Assembly: GCF_963677845.1 (NCBI RefSeq)
Contig: NZ_OY782498.1
Location: forward strand, 940,001-1,004,000
Length of the DNA stretch: 64,000 nucleotides
Direction of reading: 5' to 3'
Origin: an uncultured Pseudodesulfovibrio sp.
Lineage (GTDB): Bacteria; Desulfobacterota; Desulfovibrionia; Desulfovibrionales; Desulfovibrionaceae
Under the pieces are notes generated by a model. That model had not been told where the DNA came from. It saw only the letters and a program-made list of their open reading frames with translations, and did no database searches. A program made the position numbers and the translations under genes. Below, in pieces: positions 31,447 to 39,964 of the stretch; the first letter of the stretch is position 1, and the number at the start of each line of letters is the position of its first letter.

Positions 31447-33714
31447 ATGGATACGACAAAAAAAGTCCAGAATCTCAAAGATCGTTTGAGTTATATCCGA
31501 GATATCTTCGCGGCCAAGGAAGATGACTCCATTCGTTTGCTTTCTGCCCGGTTGAATGAATTGTTGGAACGGCATCAATCACAACCCGGTGGCGTATCCA
31601 GCAGCCAATTGGCACGACTTGAGGATTTATTCGATTTTTCGGAACGTAAACTTGATTTGACCCTCACTCCCATGGATCGGGTACGGATTGTCCGGCACCC
31701 GCAGCGTATTTGTCTCAAGGATATACTTGAGAACGTTTACGATAATTACACTGAGATTGGTGGGCGCGGCGAATTCAATATTGATCCGTCCATGTTGATT
31801 GCCAGGGCTGTCTTTTCCCGCAGGGTCGGAGACAAGGTCATCAACCAGATGGTTATGGTTATCGGGCAGGAAAAAGGCCATGGTGAGGCTTTTCGTAATG
31901 GTGGCTCGGTCAAGCCTTCGGGGAATGCTAAAGCCCTTCATTATATGAAGGTCGCTGAAACTGAGAATATTCCGGTGCATACTTTTGTGTTTACCCCCGG
32001 AGCATATCCCGTGGAAGATTGGCCGGGAGCAGCCCAGCAAATTGCCAAGAATTTGTATGAATTGGCTGCGCTCAAAGTACCGGTTATATCCGTTTTTTCC
32101 GAAGGTGGTTCCGGTGGAGCTGAAGCTGTAGGCTTGGCTGACCGACGTATTATGCTTTCTCACGGGTACTATTCCGTTATTTCCCCCGAAGGTGCGGCAG
32201 CCATCGAAGGCGGCTTACGAGGTGGTACACGGGCAACACCTGAGCTGATTGAAAAATGTGCCAGGCAGCTTTGCATTACAGCCGAAGATAATCTTCAAAA
32301 TGGGTACATTGATCGTATATTGCAGGAACCTCCTTTGGGTGCCAGACCCAATCATTATGAATTTTTCCGGGAACTGCGGCGTGAGTTGATCCAAACCACC
32401 AACGAAGTGGTTAGCGGCGTCAAATCCATGAAATTGTATCGTGCTATGGCTGTTCGCGGCAGTAAGACCGATGATGCTGAATCCATTTATATGCGGTGGA
32501 CTTTGTCGAAATCTGCGTTGAATCGTTTGGTTGATCAACGGCAGCGAAAGTTCAGAAGTTTGAGTCGTCACGCTCGTTTGGATGGTACAGGAGTTGTTAA
32601 CCGAGCAGTAACTGCGACTAAGGGAGCGGTCTGGGCGACACATTCCTTTTTACGATATGATCTTTTGGGACGGCAGAAAAAACGCCTTAATGCCATGTTT
32701 GAAGACATTGGTGCAGAAGCACATTTGGTTCGCCACAAGCTTCTTATGCCGTTGAAAAAGACCATGGACAAAGTTTTGCCGGGTAATGGTTCCGATCGTC
32801 CTGTTGTGGGTGAAGAGGTCATGAACAGATTGACTCGGTTGTCTTGCCCTGAAGACGGCGCTTGTTTGGTTGGCAGCGAATGGAATTGGACCAGTCCTCG
32901 TAGTCATGAGGATCGGACTCTTACCTGTCCCAATGTGCGAACACAGCACTGCCCTGATTTGTGGGTACCTGATCTTTTTGGTGATTTTGCTGGTGTATGT
33001 CCTTCCTGTGGCCACCATTTCCCTATGGAATATCGATGGTATCTGGAAAATGTTTTTGATTACAGCGAATCCAAGGAATTTAACCAACAGTTAGAATCCG
33101 TGAATCCATTGGGGTATGAGAAATTTGATTTCAAGCTCGACAAGGCCAAGGAAAAGACTGGGTTGAAATCAGCTTGCATTACCTTTGAAACTTCCATTGA
33201 AGAGGTCGATACCGTTGTCGCGGTGTTGTGTGCGCCTTTTCGGGGTGGCAGTGTAGGCGCGGCCGAGGGTGAAAAATTTATTCGTGCGGCGGAACGGGCT
33301 GGACGCAAACGGCAGCCGTTCATTGCCTATGTGCACGGAACAGCGGGAATTCGTATTCAGGAAGGCGTTAACGGCGTTATTCAGATGCCTCGGTGTACCA
33401 TCGCTGTACGTCGTTATATCGATGCTGGTGGGCTATACCTTGTGCTGTATGATACCAATTCCTATGCCGGTCCCGTAGCTAGCTTTTTGGGATGTTCTCC
33501 TTATCAATTCGCCGTACAGTCATCAAATATCGGTTTTGCCGGTCCAGGTGTTATTACCGAGACCACAGGCATCACGACTCCACCGGATTATCATCGCGCG
33601 TACCATGCGCTTTCACGTGGTCATATCCACGGTATTTGGGATAGACGAGAGGTCAAAAAAAACCTCCATCAGTCGCTCTTGACCATGGGTGGTCGCAACC
33701 TATACTATCGATAG
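31447..33714 (+). CDS. Fused carboxyltransferase (AccA-like then AccD-like)
   Basis: A 755-residue fusion of both carboxyltransferase halves. The first part is AccA-like: GNAKALHYMKVAE, FVFTPGAYPVEDW, FSEGGSGGAEAVGLAD, SVISPEGAAAIEGG. A linker of about 100 residues leads to an AccD-like half with a zinc ribbon (CPNVRTQHC and CPSC, about 490-525), then VGAAEGEKFIRAAE, HGTAGIRIQEGVNGV and NIGFAGPGVITETTG. The alpha-first order is the reverse of the accD-accA order of many fusions. It starts right after the biotin carboxylase stop with GGAG 6 bases upstream. It transfers CO2 from biotin to an acyl-CoA, most likely acetyl-CoA. Confidence 0.9.
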   Translation: MDTTKKVQNLKDRLSYIRDIFAAKEDDSIRLLSARLNELLERHQSQPGGVSSSQLARLEDLFDFSERKLDLTLTPMDRVRIVRHPQRICLKDILENVYDNYTEIGGRGEFNIDPSMLIARAVFSRRVGDKVINQMVMVIGQEKGHGEAFRNGGSVKPSGNAKALHYMKVAETENIPVHTFVFTPGAYPVEDWPGAAQQIAKNLYELAALKVPVISVFSEGGSGGAEAVGLADRRIMLSHGYYSVISPEGAAAIEGGLRGGTRATPELIEKCARQLCITAEDNLQNGYIDRILQEPPLGARPNHYEFFRELRRELIQTTNEVVSGVKSMKLYRAMAVRGSKTDDAESIYMRWTLSKSALNRLVDQRQRKFRSLSRHARLDGTGVVNRAVTATKGAVWATHSFLRYDLLGRQKKRLNAMFEDIGAEAHLVRHKLLMPLKKTMDKVLPGNGSDRPVVGEEVMNRLTRLSCPEDGACLVGSEWNWTSPRSHEDRTLTCPNVRTQHCPDLWVPDLFGDFAGVCPSCGHHFPMEYRWYLENVFDYSESKEFNQQLESVNPLGYEKFDFKLDKAKEKTGLKSACITFETSIEEVDTVVAVLCAPFRGGSVGAAEGEKFIRAAERAGRKRQPFIAYVHGTAGIRIQEGVNGVIQMPRCTIAVRRYIDAGGLYLVLYDTNSYAGPVASFLGCSPYQFAVQSSNIGFAGPGVITETTGITTPPDYHRAYHALSRGHIHGIWDRREVKKNLHQSLLTMGGRNLYYR

Positions 33715-33799
33715 TCCAGAGTTCGTTACAGACGGACCAGATCTTTTGGACCTCCGGCGTCGGAGGCAGAAAGCAAAAACGAGAATACAAGGAAAGATA

Positions 33800-34450
33800 G
33801 TGCTGAATATCAAAGAGTTACTTGATAAGGTTAAAGCGTCCCCTTACCGTGAAATCGTGGTTCGTGCTCCTCATACCGGCGTTGTTGAGTTTGCCGGTTT
33901 GAAACAGGGCGATACTGTTCGTGGTCCCGGAGGCGATTATAAGGAAAAACCCGGCACTTTGCTGGCGAATTTGACCCGCGAAAAAAACAAGAAATCCATT
34001 CCGGCACCGGAGAAGGGTATTATTGAGGCTGTTCATCTGGAACACGAAGGCCAATTCGTGGAAGCCGGTGAACCTCTGGTAACCATCAAGCACTATCTGA
34101 CCCGCAAGGAAGTTATTGAGCTGATCCTTCAGGAAGCCCTGTACCTGTTCCGTGCTCCTGAGCGCGCCAAGTATTACTTCGTTCCCGAAGTTGATCAAAA
34201 ACTGAAGGTATCCGGCAAGCGTTCCGTTAAAGTGCATGATGGGATGGAAATTCTGATCGTTTCTCGTATGAAGCGTGAGACTCCTTTGGCCTACACCGGC
34301 CCTGATGGCATTATTTATTCCGTCTATTTCGGTCGTGGTGATAATGTGGACGAGGGTGGCCCGTTGATCGGTGTTTGCCCTGAAGATCAATTGACCGTCA
34401 TTCAGGATGTGGTTGCTCGTATCCAGAGTGAATGGGAAGAAGAAGAGTAG
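33800..34450 (+). CDS. Biotin carrier protein with two biotinyl-like domains
   Basis: A 216-residue carrier component. The frame is open from a GTG at 33689 inside the previous gene, but the GTG at 33800, with AAGGAAAG upstream, gives the start MLNIKELL that I recall for relatives. Two biotinyl/lipoyl-like hammerheads are visible. The first, at about 20-100, runs from VRAPHTGVVEFAG to IPAPEKGIIEAV. The second holds SRMKRE, in which Lys is the likely biotinylated residue, then GIIYSVYFGRGDNVDEGGPLIGV. It completes the carboxylase with the two preceding genes. Confidence 0.8.
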   Translation: MLNIKELLDKVKASPYREIVVRAPHTGVVEFAGLKQGDTVRGPGGDYKEKPGTLLANLTREKNKKSIPAPEKGIIEAVHLEHEGQFVEAGEPLVTIKHYLTRKEVIELILQEALYLFRAPERAKYYFVPEVDQKLKVSGKRSVKVHDGMEILIVSRMKRETPLAYTGPDGIIYSVYFGRGDNVDEGGPLIGVCPEDQLTVIQDVVARIQSEWEEEE

Positions 34451-34456
34451 GACACT

Positions 34457-34798
34457 ATGGGTAAACTCCTTCAGGTACGCGTCACAGCATGGACTTTCAG
34501 TGAAGAAGATGTCGAAAAGGCCTATCCTTCACTGTGGAAACTTGTTTGGCAAGATCCTAAAGTCATTCAGAAAAAAGGTGTACTTGAGCTGACAGGAGCT
34601 ATTTTTGATGCGGTCCGTGTCGGATTGATAGATGATGACAAGGTCGAAGCCCTGAAAGACGGGGCAGAAAAAGCCGAAGAAATGCGGCTTGAGATCGAGA
34701 AGCTTCTGGGTGAATGGAAGGCCGGAGAAGCGGACAAGCTTATCTACCAATTGGAAGATCAACTCGATGGTCTTGAAGACATAGCAGATAAATTTTAA
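34457..34798 (+). CDS. Conserved-looking 113-residue protein, unknown function
   Basis: A 113-residue soluble, acidic and mostly helical protein. The C-terminal half has heptad-like Leu and Glu/Lys patterns (EKAEEMRLEIEKLLGEW, YQLEDQLDGLEDIADKF), suggesting a short coiled coil. The start follows GGACACT 6 bases after the carrier-protein stop, so it is probably the last gene of the carboxylase operon. I do not recognise the family. The position suggests an accessory or assembly subunit of the carboxylase, but that is inference. Confidence 0.7.
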   Translation: MGKLLQVRVTAWTFSEEDVEKAYPSLWKLVWQDPKVIQKKGVLELTGAIFDAVRVGLIDDDKVEALKDGAEKAEEMRLEIEKLLGEWKAGEADKLIYQLEDQLDGLEDIADKF

Positions 34799-34831
34799 AA
34801 TTGATGAATATAATGAACGCAAGGAGCTAAT

Positions 34832-35398
34832 ATGGCTGGCAGCATGAACAAAGTTATTCTTATTGGCAGGTTGGGGCGTGACCCCGAGTTGTCTTATACG
34901 CCCGCCGGGCAGGCTCGGGCAAAATTTTCCATTGCCACCGATGAAGGGTACCGTGACAGACAAACCGGTCAGAAAGTCGAAAAAACCGAGTGGCACAATA
35001 TTGTCGCTTGGAGACAGACCGCTGAATTCTGTGGCAACTATCTTGGCAAGGGCCGTTTGGTCATGGTCGAAGGTAAGTTGCAGACACGGAAATGGCAGGA
35101 TCAGAATACCGGCCAGGACCGTTACATGACCGAGATCGTCGCTGACAGAGTTCAGGGACTTGATCGAGCGGCTGATGGTGCCGGTGCTCCGGCCGGTGGT
35201 GGATATCAAAAACAGCAGGGCGGCTACCAGCAGCAACAGCAAGGTGGTTACCAACAGCAGCAACAGTCTCAGAGCGGTTATCAACAGCAGGCTCCACAGC
35301 AGGGACAGGCTGCTCAGGGGCAACCTCAGCAGCAGGAAGAAGACCTCGGTCCCGCCTTCCCCTCTGAGGCCAGCGGCATGGACGACGTGCCTTTCTAG
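34832..35398 (+). CDS. ssb: Single-stranded DNA-binding protein
   Basis: A 188-residue SSB. The N-terminal OB fold (about 1-110) shows MNKVILIGRLGRDPEL, FSIATDE, TEWHNIVAW and GRLVMVEGKLQTRKWQ. The linker is unusually rich in Gln with repeats of GGYQQQQQ and few charges. The C-terminal tip MDDVPF is the conserved site that recruits repair and replication proteins. AAGGAG lies 6 bases before the ATG. A very long palindromic terminator starts right at its stop codon. Confidence 0.96.
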   Translation: MAGSMNKVILIGRLGRDPELSYTPAGQARAKFSIATDEGYRDRQTGQKVEKTEWHNIVAWRQTAEFCGNYLGKGRLVMVEGKLQTRKWQDQNTGQDRYMTEIVADRVQGLDRAADGAGAPAGGGYQKQQGGYQQQQQGGYQQQQQSQSGYQQQAPQQGQAAQGQPQQQEEDLGPAFPSEASGMDDVPF

Positions 35399-35458
35399 GC
35401 AATAATTGAGCAAAAAAAAGGGTGGCTTTTGCCACCCTTTTTTTTGCTCAATTATTGC
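35399..35458. terminator. ssb terminator with perfect 28-bp stem
   Basis: A perfect inverted repeat: arms 35399-35426 and 35431-35458 around a TTTT loop. The core is GGGTGGC / GCCACCC flanked by eight A and eight T residues, with a further outer arm GCAATAATTGAGC and its complement. Same total arm length as the qrc terminator at 10689-10749. Confidence 0.9.
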
Positions 35459-35569
35459 TACCCGGCTTGCGATAGCGGTTCGTTTTATCCTCAACGTAGC
35501 TAGGCTACGCCTTTGGTGAAACTGCGCCAAAATGCGAAGGATTGTCACGGACAAAACATTTCGCCGAAG

Positions 35570-35660
35570 GCGATATAAAAAGTTTTGGAGAGTCCAGAGA
35601 ACCTTTTTCAAAAGGTTCTCTGGTCCCGCTGAAAGCGGCCCCCGGCAGGGTGCCGAAGGC
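35570..35660. repeat. Dispersed intergenic hairpin repeat, copy B
   Basis: Second copy of the element at 10944-11030. It shares GCGATATA, GAGAGTCCAGAGAACC, a 14-base inverted repeat (35594-35607 / 35610-35623) with tip TTCA, TGGTCCCGC and a CG-rich end. It ends close to the stop codon of the leftward ATPase gene. Compensated differences inside the stem (CCC/GGG in copy A, CCT/AGG in copy B) suggest that the hairpin is selected. Confidence 0.7.
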
Positions 35661-35670
35661 CTTTTGATAA

Positions 35671-36417
35671 TTAATGTTGCAGAATCTGACTCAGGAAAAG
35701 CTTAGTTCTGTCATATTGCGGATTACTAAAGAATTCTTCCGGTGAATTCTGTTCCACAATTTCGCCGTAATCCATGAAGATAACACGGTCGGCCACGGTG
35801 CGGGCGAAACCCATTTCATGGGTAACGCAGACCATGGTCATGTTCTCTTCGGCAAGTTCGATCATGACATCCAACACTTCTTTGATCATTTCTGGGTCTA
35901 GGGCAGATGTTGGTTCGTCAAAGAGCAGGATGTTTGGACTCATACAAAGGGCGCGGGCGATGGCGACGCGCTGTTGCTGCCCACCGGAAAGCTGTCCCGG
36001 ATACTTTTGGGCTTGCTCGGCAATGCGGACACGGCCGAGATAATGCATGGCAATTTTTTCTGCTTCCTTTTTAGGCATTTTACGTACCCAGACCGGAGCA
36101 AGTGTCAGATTTTCCAGAACTGTCATGTGCGGGAACAGATTGAAATTCTGGAAGACCATGCCGACTTCCTTGCGAATTTTTTCGAGCCCCTTGAGGTTGC
36201 CGGTTAGTTCTGTGCCATCCACAATGATGGTCCCTTCCTGATGATGTTCAAGACGGTTCATACATCGGATGAGGGTGGATTTGCCTGAGCCTGACGGGCC
36301 GCAAATGACTATGCGTTCACCCTCACGGACTTGAAGATCAATATTTTTGAGAACGTGAAAGTCGCCGTACCACTTGTTCAGTCCTTTGACGTCGATCACA
36401 ACTTTCTGAGATTCCAT
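35671..36417 (-). CDS. aapP: General L-amino-acid ABC transporter ATP-binding protein
   Basis: A 248-residue ABC ATPase, the last gene of a leftward aapJ-Q-M-P operon. Walker [10 protein letters not shown] (about 41-49), Q-loop FQNFNLFPH, signature LSGGQQQR, Walker [13 protein letters not shown] and H-loop VTHEMGFA are all intact. AAGG stands before the ATG at 36417, 12 bases after the permease stop. The Aap/Bzt type takes up a broad range of L-amino acids. Confidence 0.93.
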   Translation of the reverse strand: MESQKVVIDVKGLNKWYGDFHVLKNIDLQVREGERIVICGPSGSGKSTLIRCMNRLEHHQEGTIIVDGTELTGNLKGLEKIRKEVGMVFQNFNLFPHMTVLENLTLAPVWVRKMPKKEAEKIAMHYLGRVRIAEQAQKYPGQLSGGQQQRVAIARALCMSPNILLFDEPTSALDPEMIKEVLDVMIELAEENMTMVCVTHEMGFARTVADRVIFMDYGEIVEQNSPEEFFSNPQYDRTKLFLSQILQH

Positions 36418-36429
36418 AATTCAGCCTTA

Positions 36430-37533
36430 TCAGTTGTTTTTCTTGGGGCCGCGTTTTTCAAGAGAACGGCCATAACGGCTCATGCCGAAACAGATACACC
36501 AGTATACGATGGCGCAGAAGGCATACCCTTCGGCATCGTGGCCAAGCCAAACTTGATCCTGTGAAGCGGCTTTTGCCATACCCAAGAAGTCAAGTAGGCC
36601 GACAATGATGACCAGTGATGTGTCTTTGAATAAAGCAATACACCGACCGATCAAGGCCGGGAGAACATGCCTGAGAGCTTGTGGCAGTACAATGAACAGA
36701 GTGACCATCCATTTGCTCAGCCCCAGAGCCTTGGCTGCGTCGGTTTGTCCTGATGAGATGGCTTGCAAGCCGCCTCGTACCACTTCCGCAATGTATGCGG
36801 AGGAGAACAGGATTATACCGATTTGAACCCTGAGCAGATTGTTGATCTGCATATCCTCGGGGAGGAACAGGGGCATCATGACTGAAGCCATGAACAGGAT
36901 GGTGATGAGCGGAACACCGCGAATGAGTTCAATGAATCCGATGCACGGAGTGCTGATGCCTACCATTTTTGACTGCCTGCCGAGAGCCAACAGGATGCCG
37001 AATGGAATAGAGAGTAGAATGCCTACCGCAGCCAGGCCGAGGCTGAGCATAAGCCCACCCCACATGGACTGATCGACTTCTGCCAATCCGGCACCGCCGC
37101 CGATGAGCCAGAGCGCGATGACGAAGAGCAGGGGCCACAATCCGATGAGATACCGGTTTTTGCAACATCCTGAGACTGTGGCCGCGATCACGCCGACAAA
37201 AAGTAGGCACGAAGCAATGGGACGCCAGATCAATTCTGGCGGATAGGTTCCGACGAGCAATATTCTGTATTTTGAGCCAATAAAGGCCCAACAGGCTCCG
37301 CCATCATTGGTGCACATTTCGGGACCGCCAGTCCAGACTGCATCGATAAACGCCCATGAAATGAGGGGCGGGATTCCCTTTGCAAGGAGAGCCATGCAGA
37401 AGATGGTCAGGATGGAGTTGGTCCAGCTGGAAAAGAGGTTTTTGTGCAGCCAGTGAACCACACCTGTGGCCGCAATAGGTGCAGGTGCGGCTGGGGTGGG
37501 GGTGAAGACCAGTGTTTTGTGTTCTTGGTTCAT
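36430..37533 (-). CDS. aapM: General L-amino-acid ABC transporter permease AapM
   Basis: A 367-residue permease, longer than HisM-type proteins because of extra N-terminal helices, as is usual for AapM/BztC. The start is the ATG at 37533, overlapping the aapQ stop by 4 bases (ATGA); the open frame to 37617 is overlap shadow. Key parts are FIELIRGVPLITILFMASVM, the helix SAYIAEVVRGGLQAISSGQ and the EAA loop DAAKALGLSKWMVTLFIVLPQALR. It forms the channel with AapQ. Confidence 0.92.
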   Translation of the reverse strand: MNQEHKTLVFTPTPAAPAPIAATGVVHWLHKNLFSSWTNSILTIFCMALLAKGIPPLISWAFIDAVWTGGPEMCTNDGGACWAFIGSKYRILLVGTYPPELIWRPIASCLLFVGVIAATVSGCCKNRYLIGLWPLLFVIALWLIGGGAGLAEVDQSMWGGLMLSLGLAAVGILLSIPFGILLALGRQSKMVGISTPCIGFIELIRGVPLITILFMASVMMPLFLPEDMQINNLLRVQIGIILFSSAYIAEVVRGGLQAISSGQTDAAKALGLSKWMVTLFIVLPQALRHVLPALIGRCIALFKDTSLVIIVGLLDFLGMAKAASQDQVWLGHDAEGYAFCAIVYWCICFGMSRYGRSLEKRGPKKNN

Positions 37534-38684
37534 CGTTCCACCATTTGTACCTTGGAGTTGAACCAGTTCATCCCTAGCGAAATAATCAGGTTGATGGTCA
37601 GATAGACTGCCATCCACAGTCCGATGATTTCGATGGCCTGATCATTCTGGCCGATAATGGTGCCACCAACCGAAACCATATCCGGGTAACCGATGGCGAC
37701 AGCCAGTGAACTGTTTTTGACCAGACTGGCGTAATCGTTGGTGGTGGCCGGGATACAGACTCGCAAGGTTTGCGGCAGAATTACCTTTCGCATGACCAGA
37801 CTGGGCTTGAGGCCAAGTGCTTTGGCTGCATCGAGCTGCCCTTTGTCCACGGACTGGATACCACTGCGTACGTTTTCGCCGATGAAGGCCGCAGTGTACA
37901 TGATCAACCCAAGGAGCAGGGCGGAAAATTCTGGTCGCAGGACCATGCCTCCCTTGAAGTTGAAGCCTTTGAGTACTGGTGCATCAAAGGCTACGGGTTG
38001 GCCGGTCAGGAGAAACGCCAGTCCTGGTAGGCCTATGCAAAGAGCGAGTGAAATCCAGCCAGTGTGTAGGCCTTTACCTGTGATGTCCCGTAATTGTTTT
38101 GATTTACGGAAAAGGTAGATTGAACCAGCAATAGCAATAGCCAAAGCAATAAAGACCCACATCATGCCATCCTGAAATTCTGGACGAGGCAGGAAAATAC
38201 CACGGTTATTGATGAAGATGTCTTTAAACGGAACCAAACTTTTTCGTGGATGCGGGAAAGAGGCCAGCATAAGAGAATAACAGAAAAAGAGTGTGAGCAA
38301 CAACGGTATGTTGCGGAGGATTTCGACATATACGGCGCCAATTTTGGCCACAAGCCAATTGTTTGATACGCGGGCACAACCCACAATAACGCCGAGAATG
38401 GTGGACAGGACAATGGCGATAATCGAGACGAAAATCGTGTTCAAGGCTCCCATGAGAAACGCGTAACCGTATGTGTCGGCTGGCTCATAGGGGAGGAGTG
38501 TGTCGTTGATAGGCAGCCCACCTTCTACTGACAGGAAACCGAAACCTGAGGCGATATTTCGCGCTTCAAGATTGGCCTGTGTATTGTAGAAGAGCTGCAA
38601 CGCGACATAAATGACCACCCCGATCACGAGTGTTTGCATCAGGATGGCGGGGAGCTGATTTTTTAGGTCGGAAGTCAGTGACAT
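37530..38684 (-). CDS. aapQ: General L-amino-acid ABC transporter permease AapQ
   Basis: A 384-residue permease with an N-terminal helix, a periplasmic loop and about seven further helices. Family stretches are YVEILRNIPLLLTLFFCYSL, TAAFIGENVRSGIQSVDKGQ and DAAKALGLKPSLVMRKVILPQTLR. The stop overlaps the aapM start (ATGA). Between it and aapJ lies a hairpin at 38717-38752. The length matches AapQ/BztB rather than the shorter GlnP type. Confidence 0.93.
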   Translation of the reverse strand: MSLTSDLKNQLPAILMQTLVIGVVIYVALQLFYNTQANLEARNIASGFGFLSVEGGLPINDTLLPYEPADTYGYAFLMGALNTIFVSIIAIVLSTILGVIVGCARVSNNWLVAKIGAVYVEILRNIPLLLTLFFCYSLMLASFPHPRKSLVPFKDIFINNRGIFLPRPEFQDGMMWVFIALAIAIAGSIYLFRKSKQLRDITGKGLHTGWISLALCIGLPGLAFLLTGQPVAFDAPVLKGFNFKGGMVLRPEFSALLLGLIMYTAAFIGENVRSGIQSVDKGQLDAAKALGLKPSLVMRKVILPQTLRVCIPATTNDYASLVKNSSLAVAIGYPDMVSVGGTIIGQNDQAIEIIGLWMAVYLTINLIISLGMNWFNSKVQMVER

Positions 38685-38716
38685 TGCACGCTACTAAAGT
38701 TGGATGTGAACGATGG

Positions 38717-38752
38717 AACCGCACCAGATGGGAATTCCCGTCCGGTGCGGTT
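38717..38752. promoter_or_regulatory. Hairpin between aapJ and aapQ
   Basis: A 9-bp stem AACCGCACC (38717-38725) / GGTGCGGTT (38744-38752) with inner pairing GATGGG / CCCGTC. On the transcribed minus strand no T tract follows, so it probably stabilises the aapJ mRNA end or slows polymerase instead of fully terminating. Confidence 0.6.
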
Positions 38753-38777
38753 GTTTATTTGTGGGTCGGTGTGAGGA

Positions 38778-39794
38778 TTAGCGAATGGGCATAGCGTAAA
38801 GCATGCCGCCGCGAGTCCACAGGTCGTTACGGCCACGAGGGATATTCATGGCGGTGTCGGGTCCGAAGTGGCGGTCATAAATTTCGCCGTAGTTGCCGAC
38901 AGCCTGAATGGCGCGAACGAGCCAGTCGTTGTCCAGATTGATGAAGGAGCCGATGTCGCCGGAAGCGCCGAGCATACGTTTGACAACAGGGTCGTTGGAA
39001 TTTTTCTTCATTTCAAGAACGTTAGCCTGAGTGATGCCTTTTTCTTCAGCTTCGATCAAACCGTTGAGAACCCAAGTGACAAGGTCTTTCCACTGGTTAT
39101 CACCATGGCGAACGTAAGGAGCCAAGGGTTCCTTGGAGAAGGTCTCGGACAGGATAACGTGATCAGCAGGATTGGGAGCGCTGGTGCGCAATGAAGCGAG
39201 CTGGCTGACATCGGTGGTAAAAGCATCGGTACGACCTGCAACATAGGCGTTGAAGGCCTCTTTTTTGCTGTCGAAAACGACTGTTTCCAACTTGATGTTG
39301 TTCATGCGGGCAAAGTCGGCCACGTTCAGTTCGCTGGTGGTACCGGAAACAACGGCAACAGATGCGCCGTCAAGTTCTGCGCCCTTGGTGACACCCAATT
39401 CCTTTTTCACCATGAAGCCCTGACCGTCATAGAACACGACGACTGTGAAATCGACGCCCTGTTTGCCGTCACGTTTCATAGTCCATGTGGTGGTACGGGA
39501 TACGAGATCAACCTGACCGGAAGAAACTGCCACGATCTTCTGCTTGGAAGCCAGAGGGACAAACTTGATGGCATCCTGATCCTTGAGAACCGCAGCGGCT
39601 ACGGCGCGGCCCATGTCGACGTCGAAGCCAGTCCAGCGACCATTGGAATCAGGGGCGGAAAAACCGGCGACGCCTTCACTGACGCCCAGTGTCAGAATGC
39701 CGTTTTCCTGAATGCGCTCCAAGGAGCCGGCCATAGCGGTTGAGGCCATGGTGAGCAGCAGAGCCGTCAGCAGCAATTTGCCAAAAAGTTTCAT
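38778..39794 (-). CDS. aapJ: General L-amino-acid ABC transporter substrate-binding protein
   Basis: A 338-residue periplasmic binding protein, longer than the ordinary family 3 type and typical of AapJ/BztA. The signal peptide is about residues 1-22 (ending TAMAG). The core shows LERIQENGILTLGVSEGVAGFS, WTGFDVDMGRAVAAAV, VSRTTTWTMKRD and VAVVSGTTSELN. Near the C-terminus NYGEIYDRHFGP is typical. AAAGGAGAGAAAGG precedes the ATG. It is the first gene of the operon, with a promoter candidate at 39871-39899. Confidence 0.93.
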   Translation of the reverse strand: MKLFGKLLLTALLLTMASTAMAGSLERIQENGILTLGVSEGVAGFSAPDSNGRWTGFDVDMGRAVAAAVLKDQDAIKFVPLASKQKIVAVSSGQVDLVSRTTTWTMKRDGKQGVDFTVVVFYDGQGFMVKKELGVTKGAELDGASVAVVSGTTSELNVADFARMNNIKLETVVFDSKKEAFNAYVAGRTDAFTTDVSQLASLRTSAPNPADHVILSETFSKEPLAPYVRHGDNQWKDLVTWVLNGLIEAEEKGITQANVLEMKKNSNDPVVKRMLGASGDIGSFINLDNDWLVRAIQAVGNYGEIYDRHFGPDTAMNIPRGRNDLWTRGGMLYAMPIR

Positions 39795-39846
39795 CCTTTC
39801 TCTCCTTTGAAAAATGATAATGTGATTGATGCACGAATTTTGTGTA

Positions 39847-39899
39847 TTCGCCTAGGCGAATGTTACGGATGTGTTACAAACAGGCGGTAACAGTGTCAA
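39847..39899 (-). promoter_or_regulatory. aapJ promoter with palindromic operator candidate
   Basis: On the minus strand TTGACA (39899-39894) and TAACAC (39876-39871) are 17 bases apart. Just downstream lies a perfect 14-base palindrome TTCGCCTAGGCGAA (39847-39860), about 10-25 bases past the expected transcription start, where a repressor could act. Confidence 0.4.
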
Positions 39900-39910
39900 C
39901 GAAAGGGGAA

Positions 39911-39951
39911 AAAAATAATGCCCGCACATGAAGCTTCATGGCGGGCATTAT
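39911..39951 (-). terminator. Terminator of the SIMPL-domain gene
   Basis: An 11-bp stem (39915-39925 / 39941-39951) with an inner palindrome CATGAAGCTTCATG. On the minus strand it is followed by a run of T residues, ending transcription 14 bases after the stop at 39965. Confidence 0.8.
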
Positions 39952-39964
39952 GTGGCTTGTGATA

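Noticed and set aside
35200..35340. Short tandem repeats in ssb as a CRISPR or microsatellite element
   Set aside because: They are in-frame CAG-type codons coding for the Gln-rich linker of SSB, with no spacers or constant repeat length.
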